Source: Streptomyces marispadix (GTDB taxonomy: Bacteria; Actinomycetota; Actinomycetes; Streptomycetales; Streptomycetaceae). From it: 64,000 bases of DNA. Of this stretch, positions 9,637 through 19,504 are shown one piece after another (position 1 is the stretch's first letter; every line of letters starts with the position of its first letter). The notes beneath the pieces are model-generated. The model made no database searches. It saw nothing but the letters and a program-made list of their open reading frames with translations, and was not told the origin of the DNA. The translations under genes were made by a program, and so were the position numbers. The stretch spans positions 5,508,001 through 5,572,000 of the forward strand of contig NZ_JAKWJU010000002.1 in the NCBI RefSeq assembly GCF_022524345.1, in the 5' to 3' direction.

Positions 9637-10104
9637 TTGGATGCGGTGCATCTCATCAAGGCCACCCGGCACGCGCTCGCCGAGTGCGAGTCCGTGGAAG
9701 AGATCGTCGCCGAATCATGGCAGGTGCAAGCGCTCGCGGGCGCGATCGGGAGTCATCTCGCGGCGTACGGCCCGCAGTCGGTGCGCAGCGAGGCGCTCGG
9801 CCTGAGCGAGGCGGGCACCCAGGCGCGCCGCTCGGGCACCGGTTCCGGGATGCGTATCAGCGAGTCGCGCGAGGCGCGTGCGGACCGGCTCTCCCAGATC
9901 CAGGACCCGAAGTGCGCGCTGTCCGACCTGAGCGGACTGCTGGCGGAGACGGGCGTGGCCCTGGTGCTGGTGGCCGTCACCGCACGCGAGGAAGGGCTGT
10001 ACTGGCAGTGCATCGAGGCCATCGACGCCGCCGACGAGTCGGAGGACCGGGTGTCGGGCATTCTGCGCAGGCTGGAGGCGCATGAGCACGGCCCGGCCGC
10101 TTGA
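9637..10104 (+). CDS. Conserved actinomycete protein of unknown function
   Basis: A 155-residue soluble protein with a TTG start at 9637, six bases after GGGAGGTG; no better start fits. It is rich in predicted helix, with no membrane segment, signal peptide or catalytic motif that I recognise. The third-position GC pattern and the strong ribosome site support it as a real gene. It follows the MazG-like gene by 108 bases in the same direction and may share its transcript. I do not assign a function. Confidence 0.7.
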   Translation: MDAVHLIKATRHALAECESVEEIVAESWQVQALAGAIGSHLAAYGPQSVRSEALGLSEAGTQARRSGTGSGMRISESREARADRLSQIQDPKCALSDLSGLLAETGVALVLVAVTAREEGLYWQCIEAIDAADESEDRVSGILRRLEAHEHGPAA

Positions 10105-10305
10105 GGGGACAGCGCCGATGCGCCCGCCGGGCGCGGAATCGGACCAGCGCGACGCGGTGCCGCGCGAGGCAGGCCACGGGGAAGCGGACACGGGGAGACG
10201 AACACGGGGACATCGCACGGGATACGACGGGTGAGCGGCCTGCTCGCTTCTGAGGGCCCGCCCGCTCCTGAAGGGAAGTGCATCCGTTGAGGCAGGATGG
10301 TCGTC

Positions 10306-11229
10306 ATGAGGCTGCGCGTATTCACCGAACCACAGCAGGGAGCGAGCTACGAGACGCTGCTGAGCGTCGCGAAGGCCGCGGAGGAGCTGGACTTCGACGC
10401 CTTCTACCGGTCCGACCACTATCTGGCCATGGGAGACGGGGACGGCCTGCCGGGCCCCACCGACGCCTGGATCACCCTCGCAGGGCTGGCCCGTGAGACG
10501 AGCCGCATCAGGCTCGGCACGCTGATGAGCGCCGCCACGTTCCGGCTGCCGGGCCCGCTGGCCATCCAGGTCGCCCAGGTCGACGCGATGTCGGGCGGAC
10601 GGGTCGAACTCGGCCTGGGCACGGGGTGGTTCGAGCAGGAGCACACCGCATACGGAATCCCGTTCCCGAAGGAGAAGTTCGGGCGGCTCGAAGAGCAGTT
10701 GGAGATCGTCACCGGGCTCTGGTCGACCCCCGCCGGCGAGAAGTTCGGCTACGACGGCAGGTATTACACGCTCACGGACTCGCCCGCGCTGCCCAAGCCC
10801 GTGCAGTCCAGGGTGCCGGTGCTCGTAGGCGGTCACGGCAAGGTCCGTACGCCCGCTCTCGCGGCACGCTTCGCCGACGAGTTCAACATCCCCTTCGCAT
10901 CCGTCGAGGACAGCGAGCAGCAGTTCGCGAGGGTGCGCGCGGCGGCCGAGAAGGCGGGCCGCACGGCGGACGACATCGTCCTGTCCAACGCGCTGGTGGC
11001 GTGCGTGGGCAAGGACGACGCCGAGACCGCACGCCGGGCCGCGGCCATCGGACGGGATGTGGAGGAGCTGAAGGAGCACGGCCTGGCCGGTTCGCCCGCC
11101 GAGGTCGTGGACAAGATCGGCCGCTACGAGCAGGCCGGTTCCTCCCGTATCTACCTCCAGATCCTCGACCTGCACGACCTGGACCACCTGCGGCTGATCT
11201 CCGAACAGGTACGGACACAGCTCTCGTGA
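10306..11229 (+). CDS. LLM-class F420-dependent oxidoreductase
   Basis: About 307 residues of luciferase-like monooxygenase fold: MRLRVFTEPQQG, FDAFYRSDHY, ARETSRIRLGTLMS, the characteristic GGRVELGLGTGWFEQEH, then VPVLVGGHGKVRTPALAARFADEFN. The last block is typical of F420-using members, in which coenzyme F420 binds in the barrel mouth. The ATG at 10306 is chosen; another in-frame ATG at 10297 adds three residues. The substrate is unknown. Its stop overlaps the GTG start of the homocysteine methyltransferase, so the two are translationally coupled. Confidence 0.9.
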   Translation: MRLRVFTEPQQGASYETLLSVAKAAEELDFDAFYRSDHYLAMGDGDGLPGPTDAWITLAGLARETSRIRLGTLMSAATFRLPGPLAIQVAQVDAMSGGRVELGLGTGWFEQEHTAYGIPFPKEKFGRLEEQLEIVTGLWSTPAGEKFGYDGRYYTLTDSPALPKPVQSRVPVLVGGHGKVRTPALAARFADEFNIPFASVEDSEQQFARVRAAAEKAGRTADDIVLSNALVACVGKDDAETARRAAAIGRDVEELKEHGLAGSPAEVVDKIGRYEQAGSSRIYLQILDLHDLDHLRLISEQVRTQLS

Positions 11230-12209
11230 CCCGGCCCGCCGTGCCGCTGAGCACCGCGCTGGCGCGCGGGCCGCTCGTACTGGACGGCGGGCTCTCCAAC
11301 GAGCTGGAGGCCCAAGGGGGCGATCTCTCCGGCGAGTTGTGGACCGCGCGGCTGCTGCGTGACGAGCCCCGGCGGGTCGAGGCGGCGCACGCCGCCTATG
11401 TGCGCGCGGGCGCCAGGGTGCTCATCACCGCCAGCTATCAGGCGTCCTTCGAGGGCTTCGCACGGGCGGGTACGGGACGGCGCGAGGCGGCGGCGCTCTT
11501 CCGCCGCAGCGTCGCTCTGGCCCGCGCGGCGGCGGGCGAGCACCCGGTGTGGGTGGCGGCCTCGGTCGGCCCTTACGGCGCGGTCCGCGCGGACGGCGGC
11601 GAGTACCGCGGCCGTTACGGACTGACCGTGCGGGAGCTGGCCGCCTTCCACCGCCCGAGGATCGAGGCGCTGGCGGAGGCCGAACCGGACGTGCTGGCGC
11701 TGGAGACCGTCCCCGACGCCGAGGAGGCCGAGGCACTGCTGCGGGCGGCGGCAGGCTGCGGCGTGCCGGTGTGGCTGAGCTACACGGTGGAAGGCGACCG
11801 CACCCGGGCCGGTCAACCACTCGCGGAAGCCTTCGAGGCGGCGGCCGGGGAGGAGCAGGTGGCGGCCGTCGGCGTCAACTGCTGTGCGCCGGCCGACGCG
11901 GGCCGTGCGGTCCGTACGGCGGCGGAGGTCACGGGGAAGCCCGTGGTCGTCTATCCGGACAGCGGCGAACGCTGGGCCGGCGACCGCGGCCCCCGCGACC
12001 GTCCGGACGACCGCGACCGGGGAACCGGCGGCGACCGCGATGCGGGCGCCGGGCTTCCCGGCGGCGCCTGGCAGGGTCCCGTCTCCTGGTCGGCGGATCT
12101 GGCCGGGGGCTGGGCGGCGGACGGCGCCCGGCTGATCGGCGGCTGCTGCCGAGTGGGCCCGGACCTCATCGCAGGGCTGGCGAACGAGCCGTCCCTGCGG
12201 CAGCGCTGA
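11226..12209 (+). CDS. mmuM: Homocysteine S-methyltransferase
   Basis: A 327-residue (beta/alpha)8 enzyme starting at GTG 11226, overlapping the previous stop as GTGA. Family blocks are LDGGLSNELEAQG, ITASYQASFEGF, VAASVGPYGA, and the zinc-binding cysteines in GVNCCAP and GGCCR. It moves a methyl group from S-methylmethionine or S-adenosylmethionine to homocysteine to form methionine. An Asp/Arg/Gly-rich insert of about 35 residues (ERWAGDRGPRD onward) lies between the two zinc motifs and is probably a surface loop. Pairing with an F420-type oxidoreductase gives no obvious shared pathway. Confidence 0.92.
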   Translation: MTRPAVPLSTALARGPLVLDGGLSNELEAQGGDLSGELWTARLLRDEPRRVEAAHAAYVRAGARVLITASYQASFEGFARAGTGRREAAALFRRSVALARAAAGEHPVWVAASVGPYGAVRADGGEYRGRYGLTVRELAAFHRPRIEALAEAEPDVLALETVPDAEEAEALLRAAAGCGVPVWLSYTVEGDRTRAGQPLAEAFEAAAGEEQVAAVGVNCCAPADAGRAVRTAAEVTGKPVVVYPDSGERWAGDRGPRDRPDDRDRGTGGDRDAGAGLPGGAWQGPVSWSADLAGGWAADGARLIGGCCRVGPDLIAGLANEPSLRQR

Positions 12210-12332
12210 GGCTTACGCCCCGGCCGGCGACGTAGCGCCCATGGCAGGGGCGAGGCCCCCTGAGCCTGGCCCGTGCGCTGGAGCTTCCGCAAACACTACG
12301 CGCGTCACGTCGACCTCGGAGAGGATGGAGGC

Positions 12333-13565
12333 ATGGGATTCCATGTCGACTCAGAGGCCGGACGGCTGCGCCGCGTCATCCTGCACCGCCCCGACCTGGA
12401 GCTGAAGCGCCTCACGCCGACGAACAAGGACGACCTCCTCTTCGACGACGTGCTGTGGGTCCGCCGTGCCCGCCAGGAGCACGACGCCCTCGCGGACGCC
12501 TTGCGCGACCGCGGCATCGCGGTGCACCTCTTCGGCGACCTGCTGGCCGAGACCCTCGACATCCCCTCGGCCCGCGCGCTCGTACTGGACCGCGTCTTCC
12601 ACGAGAACGAGTACGGGCCGCTCGCCACGGCCCATCTCCGCGCCGCCTTCGACCGGTTGCCGACGAAGGATCTGACCGAGGCGCTGGTCGGGGGCATGAC
12701 CAAGCGCGAGTTCCTGGAGGGCTACGAGGAGCCCGCCTCCGTCCGCTTCCATGTGATGGACCTCGACGACTTCCTGCTCGCCCCGCTGCCCAACCACCTC
12801 TTCACCCGCGACACCTCGGCCTGGGTCTACGACGGCGTCTCGATCAACGCGATGCGCTGGCCCGCCCGCCAGCGCGAGACCGTCCACTTCGAGGCGATCT
12901 ACCACCATCACCCGCTGTTCGCCGGTCCTGACAGCCCCGCGTTCAACGTGTGGTCGGAGGGCCAGGGCGCATATCCGTCCACGATCGAGGGCGGAGACGT
13001 GCTGGTCATCGGCTCGGGCGCGGTGCTGATCGGGATGAGCGAGCGCACCACCCCGCAGGCCGTGGAGATGCTGGCGCGCGGCCTGTTCGCGGCGGGCTCG
13101 GCCCGTACGATCGTCGCGCTGGACATGCCGAAGCGTCGGGCGTTCATGCATCTGGACACCGTGATGACGATGGTCGACGGCGACACCTTCACCCAGTACG
13201 AGGGGCTGGGCATGCTCCGCTCGTACACCATCGAGCCCGGCGGCAGCGTCAACGAGCTGAAGGTCACGGACCATCCGCCGGAGCACATGCACCGGGCGAT
13301 CGCGGCCGCCCTGGGCCTGGACCACGTCCGTGTCCTCACGGCCACCCAGGACGTGCACTCCGCCGAGCGCGAGCAGTGGGACGACGGGTGCAACGTGCTG
13401 GCCGTCGAGCCGGGCGTCGTGCTCGCCTACGAGCGCAACGTCACCACGAACACGCATCTGCGCAAGCAGGGCGTCGAGGTGCTGGAGATCCCCGGCAGCG
13501 AGCTGGGCCGCGGCCGGGGCGGACCCCGGTGCATGAGCTGCCCCGTGGAGAGGGACCCGGTCTGA
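12333..13565 (+). CDS. arcA: Arginine deiminase
   Basis: A 410-residue enzyme that hydrolyses arginine to citrulline and ammonia. The ATG at 12333 follows GGAGAGGATGGAGG; an upstream in-frame ATG at 12273 lacks a ribosome site. Motifs are [20 protein letters not shown] (N-terminal substrate loop), [30 protein letters not shown] (catalytic His and Asp), and [15 protein letters not shown], which holds the nucleophilic Cys near the C-terminus. The next gene encodes the carbamoyltransferase that would use citrulline. No carbamate kinase or arginine/ornithine exchanger is present in the window, so only two steps of the deiminase pathway are encoded here. Confidence 0.95.
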   Translation: MGFHVDSEAGRLRRVILHRPDLELKRLTPTNKDDLLFDDVLWVRRARQEHDALADALRDRGIAVHLFGDLLAETLDIPSARALVLDRVFHENEYGPLATAHLRAAFDRLPTKDLTEALVGGMTKREFLEGYEEPASVRFHVMDLDDFLLAPLPNHLFTRDTSAWVYDGVSINAMRWPARQRETVHFEAIYHHHPLFAGPDSPAFNVWSEGQGAYPSTIEGGDVLVIGSGAVLIGMSERTTPQAVEMLARGLFAAGSARTIVALDMPKRRAFMHLDTVMTMVDGDTFTQYEGLGMLRSYTIEPGGSVNELKVTDHPPEHMHRAIAAALGLDHVRVLTATQDVHSAEREQWDDGCNVLAVEPGVVLAYERNVTTNTHLRKQGVEVLEIPGSELGRGRGGPRCMSCPVERDPV

Positions 13566-13628
13566 GCACGGCCGGGCGACCGTGCACGGCGGTCATGGCG
13601 AGCGCCGAGGGCGCAAGGGACCGTCCTG

Positions 13629-13658
13629 TATAGAGATTCGGGCGTCGGTATAGAATTC
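13629..13658. promoter_or_regulatory. Direct repeat upstream of ornithine carbamoyltransferase
   Basis: TATAGAGATTC (13629-13639) and TATAGAATTC (13649-13658) are near copies placed exactly 20 bases start to start, two helical turns, within a GC-rich 148-bp gap. Placement and phasing suggest a regulator site or promoter element. It does not look like the usual actinomycete ARG box, and I name no regulator. Confidence 0.4.
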
Positions 13659-13713
13659 CATGGTCGGACGTCAGTCAGCTCAGCACCTGCCAGCGACCTA
13701 GGAGCCCTCCCTC

Positions 13714-14742
13714 ATGGCGACAGACCTCACGGGCCGCCACTTCCTCAAGGAACTGGACTTCTCCCCCGAGGAGTTCCGTCACCTGATCGACCTGGCCGCC
13801 GAACTGAAGGTGGCCAAGAAGGCGGGCGCCGAGCCGCAGCGGCTGCGGGGCCGCACCATCGCGCTGGTCTTCGAGAAGACCTCCACCCGCACCCGCTGCG
13901 CCTTCGAGGTCGCCGCCGCCGACCAGGGCGCGGGCACCACCTATCTCGACCCGGGCGGCTCGCAGCTAGGGCACAAGGAGTCCGTACGGGACACCGCGCG
14001 GGTGCTGGGGCGGATGTACGACGGCATCGAGTACCGGGGCAGCGGCCAGGCCGTCGTGGAGGAACTGGCCGCCTACGCCGGGGTCCCCGTCTACAACGGA
14101 CTGACCGACGACTGGCACCCCACGCAGATGCTCGCCGACGTGCTGACCATGACCGAGCACTGCGCCAAGCCCCTCGACGCCACCGCCTTCGCCTACCTCG
14201 GCGACGCCCGCAACAACATGGGCAACTCCTATCTCGTCACCGGCGCGCTGCTCGGCATGGACGTGCGCATCGTCGCCCCGCGCGCACTGTGGCCCGAGGA
14301 GCCCGTCGTCACACGTGCGCGCGGCCTCGCCGCACGTACGGGGGCGCGCATATCCCTCACTGAGCAGGTCGAAGAGGGCGTGCGGGGCGCGGACTTCGTG
14401 GCCACCGACGTCTGGGTGTCGATGGGGGAGCCCAAGGAGGTGTGGGACGAGCGCATCGCGCTGCTGCGTCCCTACGCCGTGACCATGGACGTACTGCGGG
14501 CCACGGGCAACCCGGAGGTGAAGTTCATGCACTGCCTGCCCGCCTTCCACGACCTGGGCACGGCGGTGGGACGGGAGATCCACGAGCGGCACGGCCTGGA
14601 CTCCCTGGAGGTCACGGACGAGGTCTTCGAATCGGCCCAACATTCCGTCGTCTTCGACGAGGCGGAGAACCGGATGCACACGATCAAGGCGCTGCTCGTC
14701 GCGACGCTCGCCGGTGAGAATCACGGACGGCCCGGCTACTGA
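13714..14742 (+). CDS. argF: Ornithine carbamoyltransferase
   Basis: A 342-residue transcarbamoylase. The carbamoyl-phosphate loop is [12 protein letters not shown], followed by [22 protein letters not shown], the ornithine-side HPTQMLAD, and HCLPAFHDL with its conserved Cys. It interconverts ornithine plus carbamoyl phosphate and citrulline plus phosphate. Placement directly after arginine deiminase favours the catabolic direction (arcB role), although the sequence alone cannot separate it from a biosynthetic enzyme. AGGAG lies before the ATG. The downstream gene converges. Confidence 0.95.
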   Translation: MATDLTGRHFLKELDFSPEEFRHLIDLAAELKVAKKAGAEPQRLRGRTIALVFEKTSTRTRCAFEVAAADQGAGTTYLDPGGSQLGHKESVRDTARVLGRMYDGIEYRGSGQAVVEELAAYAGVPVYNGLTDDWHPTQMLADVLTMTEHCAKPLDATAFAYLGDARNNMGNSYLVTGALLGMDVRIVAPRALWPEEPVVTRARGLAARTGARISLTEQVEEGVRGADFVATDVWVSMGEPKEVWDERIALLRPYAVTMDVLRATGNPEVKFMHCLPAFHDLGTAVGREIHERHGLDSLEVTDEVFESAQHSVVFDEAENRMHTIKALLVATLAGENHGRPGY

Positions 14743-14803
14743 GAACCCGCCGGGTGTACGAAGGCCCGCCGGGCGTGGGCCCGTTGAGGCTCCGCGCACA
14801 CGG

Positions 14804-15649
14804 TCATCCGTGCAGCGCCAGATAGGGCGCGAGTGCCAACAGGGTTCCCGCCAGCGCGTACTTGAGCTTACGGGTGGGCACCGCGTGGGCGATCTTCCAG
14901 CCGATCATCACGCCCGCCAGCTCGGGGACGCCGACGAGGACGGCGAGCGCCCAGTCGACCGAGCCGTGCACCAGATAGGCCACGGTCCCCACGCTCGCGA
15001 TGACGACGGACTGTGCCTGCGCGGCGGCCAGCGCGGGCAGCAGCGGCAGTCCGGCGATCACCAGCAGGGGAACGCTCAGCATCGGGCCGCCGAGGCCGAA
15101 GAGCCCCGCGGCGACGGCGACCAGCAGCCCGAGGGCGGCGGTTGTGACGGGAGACAGGCTCGCGGGCCCGGTGCCGCTCCCCGCGCCGCTGCCCGTCCCG
15201 GGGTCCGAACTCGTCGGCCCACCACCGGAGTCGGCTGCTCGGGCCGCGTCCGCCGTCCCCGCCGTACGGCGTTCCCGCAGCCACACCAGTATCCCCGTCG
15301 TGGCGACCGCGATCGCGAGCAGGATCGCGAACACCCGCCCGTCGGCAAGGGTGTTGAAGAAGACGCCCAGCGGGGAGCCGACGAGCGCGGCCGTCGACAG
15401 CACCAGCGCGATACGGCGCGTACGGGGATCACGTAGCTGACCGGAGCGGGTGTAGGCGGCCGTGCCGAGGGCGCCGGTGGCGATGTGCGTTGCGATGGCC
15501 GTCCCGGCGACCCCGGAGGGGGAGAGCCCCGTCAGCAGGAACATCCCGATGGTGGGCAGCACTCCGCCGGGGCCCACCGCGGTGATGCCGATGCCGCCCG
15601 CCAGCCCGAAGAGAGCCAGCAGCGCGAGTATCAGCGGATCGAACTCCAT
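14804..15649 (-). CDS. TauE/SafE-family sulfite/anion exporter
   Basis: A 281-residue integral membrane protein with two related halves. It opens FDPLILALLALFGLAGGIGITAVGPGG, the Gly-rich first half typical of TSUP transporters. The second half repeats the pattern (LLVAVAAGLFGLGGPMLSVPLLV). A polar Gly/Ser/Pro loop of about 45 residues separates them on the cytoplasmic or external side. Family members export sulfite, sulfoacetate or other organosulfur anions. No sulfur-metabolism gene is adjacent, so the substrate is open. Confidence 0.9.
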   Translation of the reverse strand: MEFDPLILALLALFGLAGGIGITAVGPGGVLPTIGMFLLTGLSPSGVAGTAIATHIATGALGTAAYTRSGQLRDPRTRRIALVLSTAALVGSPLGVFFNTLADGRVFAILLAIAVATTGILVWLRERRTAGTADAARAADSGGGPTSSDPGTGSGAGSGTGPASLSPVTTAALGLLVAVAAGLFGLGGPMLSVPLLVIAGLPLLPALAAAQAQSVVIASVGTVAYLVHGSVDWALAVLVGVPELAGVMIGWKIAHAVPTRKLKYALAGTLLALAPYLALHG

Positions 15650-15804
15650 CAGCCAGTCCCTTTCGCAGCCGGGCCCCTCGCGTGACCGGCCACAACGCTA
15701 GCCGGTCGGCCTTGCGGCAGTTCACGGCCGTCGCAGCCGGACGGTCCGGCCGGTCGCCCGGCCCGTCTCGGCGGTCCGTCCCCGCCCGGTGTCTATCGCG
15801 CACC

Positions 15805-15820
15805 CGTGACGGCAGTCACG
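15805..15820. promoter_or_regulatory. Inverted repeat, candidate operator of the aromatic-CoA block (copy 1)
   Basis: CGTGAC-ggca-GTCACG is a perfect 6-bp dyad 53 bases before the hydratase start. The core GTGACGnCAGTCA recurs at 22221-22233, in the divergent promoter of the ligase and acyl-CoA dehydrogenase genes of the same block. The PaaX-type regulator encoded between the two sites is the natural candidate to bind them. Confidence 0.55.
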
Positions 15821-15872
15821 AACCGGTGATACGTTCACGGTGCCGGCAACGCCGTGGAGGAGGCCCCCACCC

Positions 15873-16700
15873 ATGAGCCCGTACACCGGATCGGCCCGCG
15901 CCACCGAGGAGTGGCAGCACATCAAGGTCACGGAGGACGACGGCGTCGTCACCGTCACCCTCGCCCGGCCCGAGCGGCTGAACGCCCTCACCTTCGGCGC
16001 GTACGCCGATCTGCGCGATCTGCTGGCCGAGTTGGCGCGGGAGCGACGGGCGCGTGCGCTGGTGCTCGCGGGGGAGGGGCGCGGCTTCTGCTCCGGCGGC
16101 GACGTCGAGGAGATCATCGGCGCGACCCTCGACACGGACACCGCCCAGCTTCTGGACTTCAACCGCATGACGGGCCAGGTCGTGAGGGCGCTGCGGGAGG
16201 CGCCGTTCCCCGTCGTCGCCGCGGTGCACGGGGTCGCGGCGGGCGCGGGCGCCGTGCTCGCGCTGGCCTCCGACTTCCGCGTCGCCGACCCCACGGCGCG
16301 CTTCTCGTTCCTGTTCACGAAGGTCGGTCTCTCCGGTGGCGACATGGGCGCCGCGTATCTGCTGCCCCGCGTGGTCGGCCTGGGCCACGCCACCCGCATC
16401 CTGATGCTGGGGGAGCCCGTAAGGGCCCCGGAGGCCGAACGCATCGGTCTCATCAGCAAGTTGACCGAGGAAGGGCAGGCGCACTCCGCCGCCGCCGAAC
16501 TGGCCCGCACCCTCGCCGACGGCCCCGCGCTCGCACACGCCCAGACCAAGGCGCTGCTCACGGCCGAGCTGGATCTGCCGCTGTCGGCCGCCGTGGAGAT
16601 GGACGCCTCGACGCAGGCGCTGCTGATGCACAGCGAGGACTACGCCGAGTTCCACGCGTCGTTCACGGAGAAGCGCTCGCCGAAGTGGCGGGGGAAGTGA
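15873..16700 (+). CDS. Enoyl-CoA hydratase family protein
   Basis: A 275-residue crotonase. The ATG at 15873 follows GGAGG at a long spacing (11-13 bases); an upstream in-frame start gives an unlikely Pro-rich leader. Motifs are RPERLNALTFGAY (CoA pocket), GRGFCSGGDVEEI (first oxyanion-hole loop) and VHGVAAGAGAVLALASDFRVAD (second loop). Its context, one base before the aromatic-CoA monooxygenase, and the shared operator motif assign it to breakdown of the dearomatised ring CoA ester, where it would hydrate or isomerise the enoyl intermediate. It forms an operon with the next gene. Confidence 0.9.
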   Translation: MSPYTGSARATEEWQHIKVTEDDGVVTVTLARPERLNALTFGAYADLRDLLAELARERRARALVLAGEGRGFCSGGDVEEIIGATLDTDTAQLLDFNRMTGQVVRALREAPFPVVAAVHGVAAGAGAVLALASDFRVADPTARFSFLFTKVGLSGGDMGAAYLLPRVVGLGHATRILMLGEPVRAPEAERIGLISKLTEEGQAHSAAAELARTLADGPALAHAQTKALLTAELDLPLSAAVEMDASTQALLMHSEDYAEFHASFTEKRSPKWRGK

Positions 16701-16701
16701 G

Positions 16702-19036
16702 ATGAGCGGGCCGCACGCCGCATCCGGCACCGGCGGGATGCGCGTCGCCGTGATCGGGGGCGGACCCGGCGGTCTCTACGCTGCCGCGCTGCTCAAGCGT
16801 CTCGACCCCTCCCGAAGCGTCACCGTGTACGAACGCAACGCCCCCGACGACACGTTCGGCTTCGGCGTCGTGCTGTCCGACGAGACGCTCGGCGGCATCG
16901 AACACGCCGACCCGGCCGTATACGCCGCGCTCCAGCGGGAGTTCGTGCGCTGGGACGACATCGACATCGTCCACCGCGGCAGCACCCTCACCTCCGGCGG
17001 CCACGGCTTCGCCGCGCTGGGCCGCCAGCCGGCTGCTGGCCGTGCTCCACGAGCGCTGCCGCGAACTGGGCGTGGACCTGCGCTTCCGCTGCGAGGCGCC
17101 GCCCGCGGCCGAACTGGCCGCCGTACACGACCTGGTGGTGGCCGCCGACGGCGTGCACTCCACCACCCGCGACGCCTTCGCCGACGCCTTCCGGCCCAAG
17201 GTGACCGAGCACCGCTGCCGCTACATCTGGCTCGCCGCCGACTTCGCACTCGACGCCTTCCGCTTCGAGATCGCCGAGACCGAGCACGGCGTGCTCCAAC
17301 TGCACGCCTATCCCTACGAGTCGGCAGGCGAAGCCGGGCCGGGCGCCTCGACCGTCATCGTCGAGACACGCGAAGAGGTCTGGCGCGCCGCCGGGTTCGA
17401 CGGCATGGACGAGCGCGCTTCGGCCGAGCAGTGCGCGAAGCTCTTCCCCGAGACCCTCGGCGGCAGGCCGCTGCGCGGCAACAACTCGCAGTGGATCGCC
17501 TTCCGTACGGTCGTCAACGAGCGCTGGTCGCACGGGAACGTGGTGCTGCTGGGCGACGCCGCGCACACCGCGCACTTCTCCATCGGCTCCGGCACCAAGC
17601 TCGCCGTGGAGGACGCCCTGGCGCTGGCCGCATGCGTCGAGGAGCAGCCGGACCTGCCCTCGGCGCTCGCGGCGTACGAGGAGGAGCGCCGGCCGGTCGT
17701 CCTCTCGACGCAGCGTGCGGCACGCGGAAGTCTGGAGTGGTTCGAGGACCTGGCCACCTATGTCGGCCAGCCGCCACGGCAGTTCGCGTTCAATCTGCTC
17801 ACCCGCAGCCGCCGGGTCACCCACGACAATCTGCGGCTGCGCGACCCCGGTTTCGTGGCGGGAGTGGAGGCGGAGGCGGAGATCGAGGACGGTACGCCGC
17901 CGATGTTCACACCCTTCCGGCTGCGTGGACTGACGCTGCGCAACAGGGTCGTCGTCTCCGCGATGGACATGTACTCCGCCGAGGAGGGCCCCGACTGCGC
18001 GGGAATCCCCGGCGACTTCCACCTCGTACACCTCGGCGCGCGTGCGCTGGGCGGCGCCGGACTCGTGATGACGGAGATGGTCTGCGTCTCGCCCGAGGGC
18101 CGGATCACGCCCGGCTGTACGGGACTTTGGACCGGAGCGCAGGAGTCGGCGTGGAGCCGCGTCACGGACTTCGTGCACGCGCAGTCGCCCGGGACCGCGA
18201 TCGGCGTGCAGCTCGGCCACTCCGGCCGCAAGGGCTCGACACGGCTGATGTGGGAAGGCATCGACGAGCCGCTGCCGGAGGGCAACTGGCCGGTCGTGGC
18301 GCCCTCGCCGCTGCCGTACCGCGAAGGCGTCAACCAGGTGCCGCACGCCCTGACCGCCGCCGAAATGGCCGCCATACGCGAGGAGTTCGCCGAATCGGCC
18401 CGCCGGGCCGCACGCGCCGGGTTCGACCTGCTCGAACTGCACTGCGCCCACGGCTACTTGCTCTCCAGCTTCCTCTCACCGCTGACGAACCGCCGCACCG
18501 ACGAATACGGCGGCGGCATCGAGGGACGCCTCCGCTTCCCGCTGGAGGTCTTCGACGCGGTACGCGAAGTGTGGCCGCGGCAGCGGCCGATGACGGTACG
18601 GGTGTCCGCCACCGACTGGGCGGAGGGAGGCATCACCCCGCAGGAGGCGCTGGGCGTCGCCGCCGCCTTCCGCGACCACGGTGCGGACGCCATCGACGTC
18701 TCCACCGGGCAGGTCGTCGCCGACGAGCGGCCGGACTTCGGACGCTCCTACCAGACCCCGTACGCGGACCGCATCCGCAACACCCTCGGCGTCCCCGTCA
18801 TCGCCGTGGGCGCCATCTCCTCGTGGGACGACGTGAATTCGCTGCTGCTCGCGGGCCGCGCCGACCTGTGCGCGCTGGGACGTCCGCACCTCTACGACCC
18901 GCACTGGACGCTGCACGCCGCGGCCGACCAGGGCTACGAGGGGCCCGGGGCGCCCTGGCCGCTGCCCTACCGTGCGGGCAGCCGCAAACCGCCGACGGGA
19001 CGTACGGACGCGCCGAAGCCGAGGCTCACGCTGTAG
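16702..19036 (+). pseudogene. 2-aminobenzoyl-CoA (or salicylyl-CoA) monooxygenase/reductase fusion, one frameshift
   Basis: The N-terminal FAD monooxygenase begins GMRVAVIGGGPGGLYAAALLKRL with the dinucleotide fold. At 17026-17032 (cagccgg) the frame moves by one: removing one of the two C at 17029-17030 joins ALGRQ to RLLAVLHERC. The second frame then runs intact to 19036. It contains GDAAHTAHFSIGSGTKLAVEDA of the flavin enzyme and, from about residue 400, an old-yellow-enzyme domain (LRNRVVVSAMDMYSAEEG, LGHSGRKGS, ELHCAHGYLLSSFLSPLTNRR). This two-enzyme fusion is known from aerobic anthranilate breakdown, where it hydroxylates and then reduces 2-aminobenzoyl-CoA to a non-aromatic product; related proteins act on salicylyl-CoA. 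Both domains are well conserved, so the indel may be a sequencing error. Confidence 0.85.
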
Positions 19037-19090
19037 CGCGGGCGGATGGCAGCGGTAGACGGCCGGGCAGCGCCGGGACCGCCGCGGGCG

Positions 19091-19321
19091 TCATCGGCGG
19101 TAGGTGTCGCGGTCGGGGTTCCAGTCCTCGTCGAACCAGCGGTCGTCGGGGCCGCGGCGGTTGCCCACGATGGCGGCGATCGGCGGGATCACGAGCGCCG
19201 CGACGCACAGCCCGACGGCGGCGGGGACCGAGATCAGGCGCACGAAGCTCCAGGCGCTGACGAAGAGCACCAGGCATGTCGTCATCAGCACGAAATAGCG
19301 CCTGCGCCGTTGTGCGTACAC
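19091..19321 (-). CDS. Small DUF3099 membrane protein
   Basis: A 76-residue protein with two hydrophobic helices (YFVLMTTCLVLFVSAWSF and VGLCVAALVIPPIAAIV), a basic N-terminus (AQRRRRYF) and an acidic aromatic tail (DDRWFDEDWNPDRD). This is the pattern of the actinobacterial DUF3099 family. The GTG start is preceded by TTGAGG. Function is unknown. It is a single gene on the strand opposite the monooxygenase. Confidence 0.85.
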   Translation of the reverse strand: MYAQRRRRYFVLMTTCLVLFVSAWSFVRLISVPAAVGLCVAALVIPPIAAIVGNRRGPDDRWFDEDWNPDRDTYRR

Positions 19322-19369
19322 ACCTCAAGGGTATTGCGGCGACGAGCCCGGCGGGAGTCCGCGCCCGGC

Positions 19370-19444
19370 GGGGCTCACAGGGCTCAGCGGGGTGCACGGG
19401 GCTCACAGGACTCACCGCGGTTCACGGGGCTCAGCGGTGTTCAC
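19370..19444. repeat. 28-bp tandem repeat built from 9-10-bp subunits
   Basis: About 2.7 copies of a 28-bp unit, each made of two 9-bp and one 10-bp pieces of the type ggggctcac, aggctcag and cgcggttcac. It lies between the 5' end of the DUF3099 gene and the 3' end of the PaaX-type gene. No coding role is apparent. Confidence 0.75.
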
Positions 19445-19504
19445 GGGCCGCCATGCGTCTGCCGGGACGCCCACCCGGCGCCCTGCGCGGCGGCCCCAAC
19501 CCGC

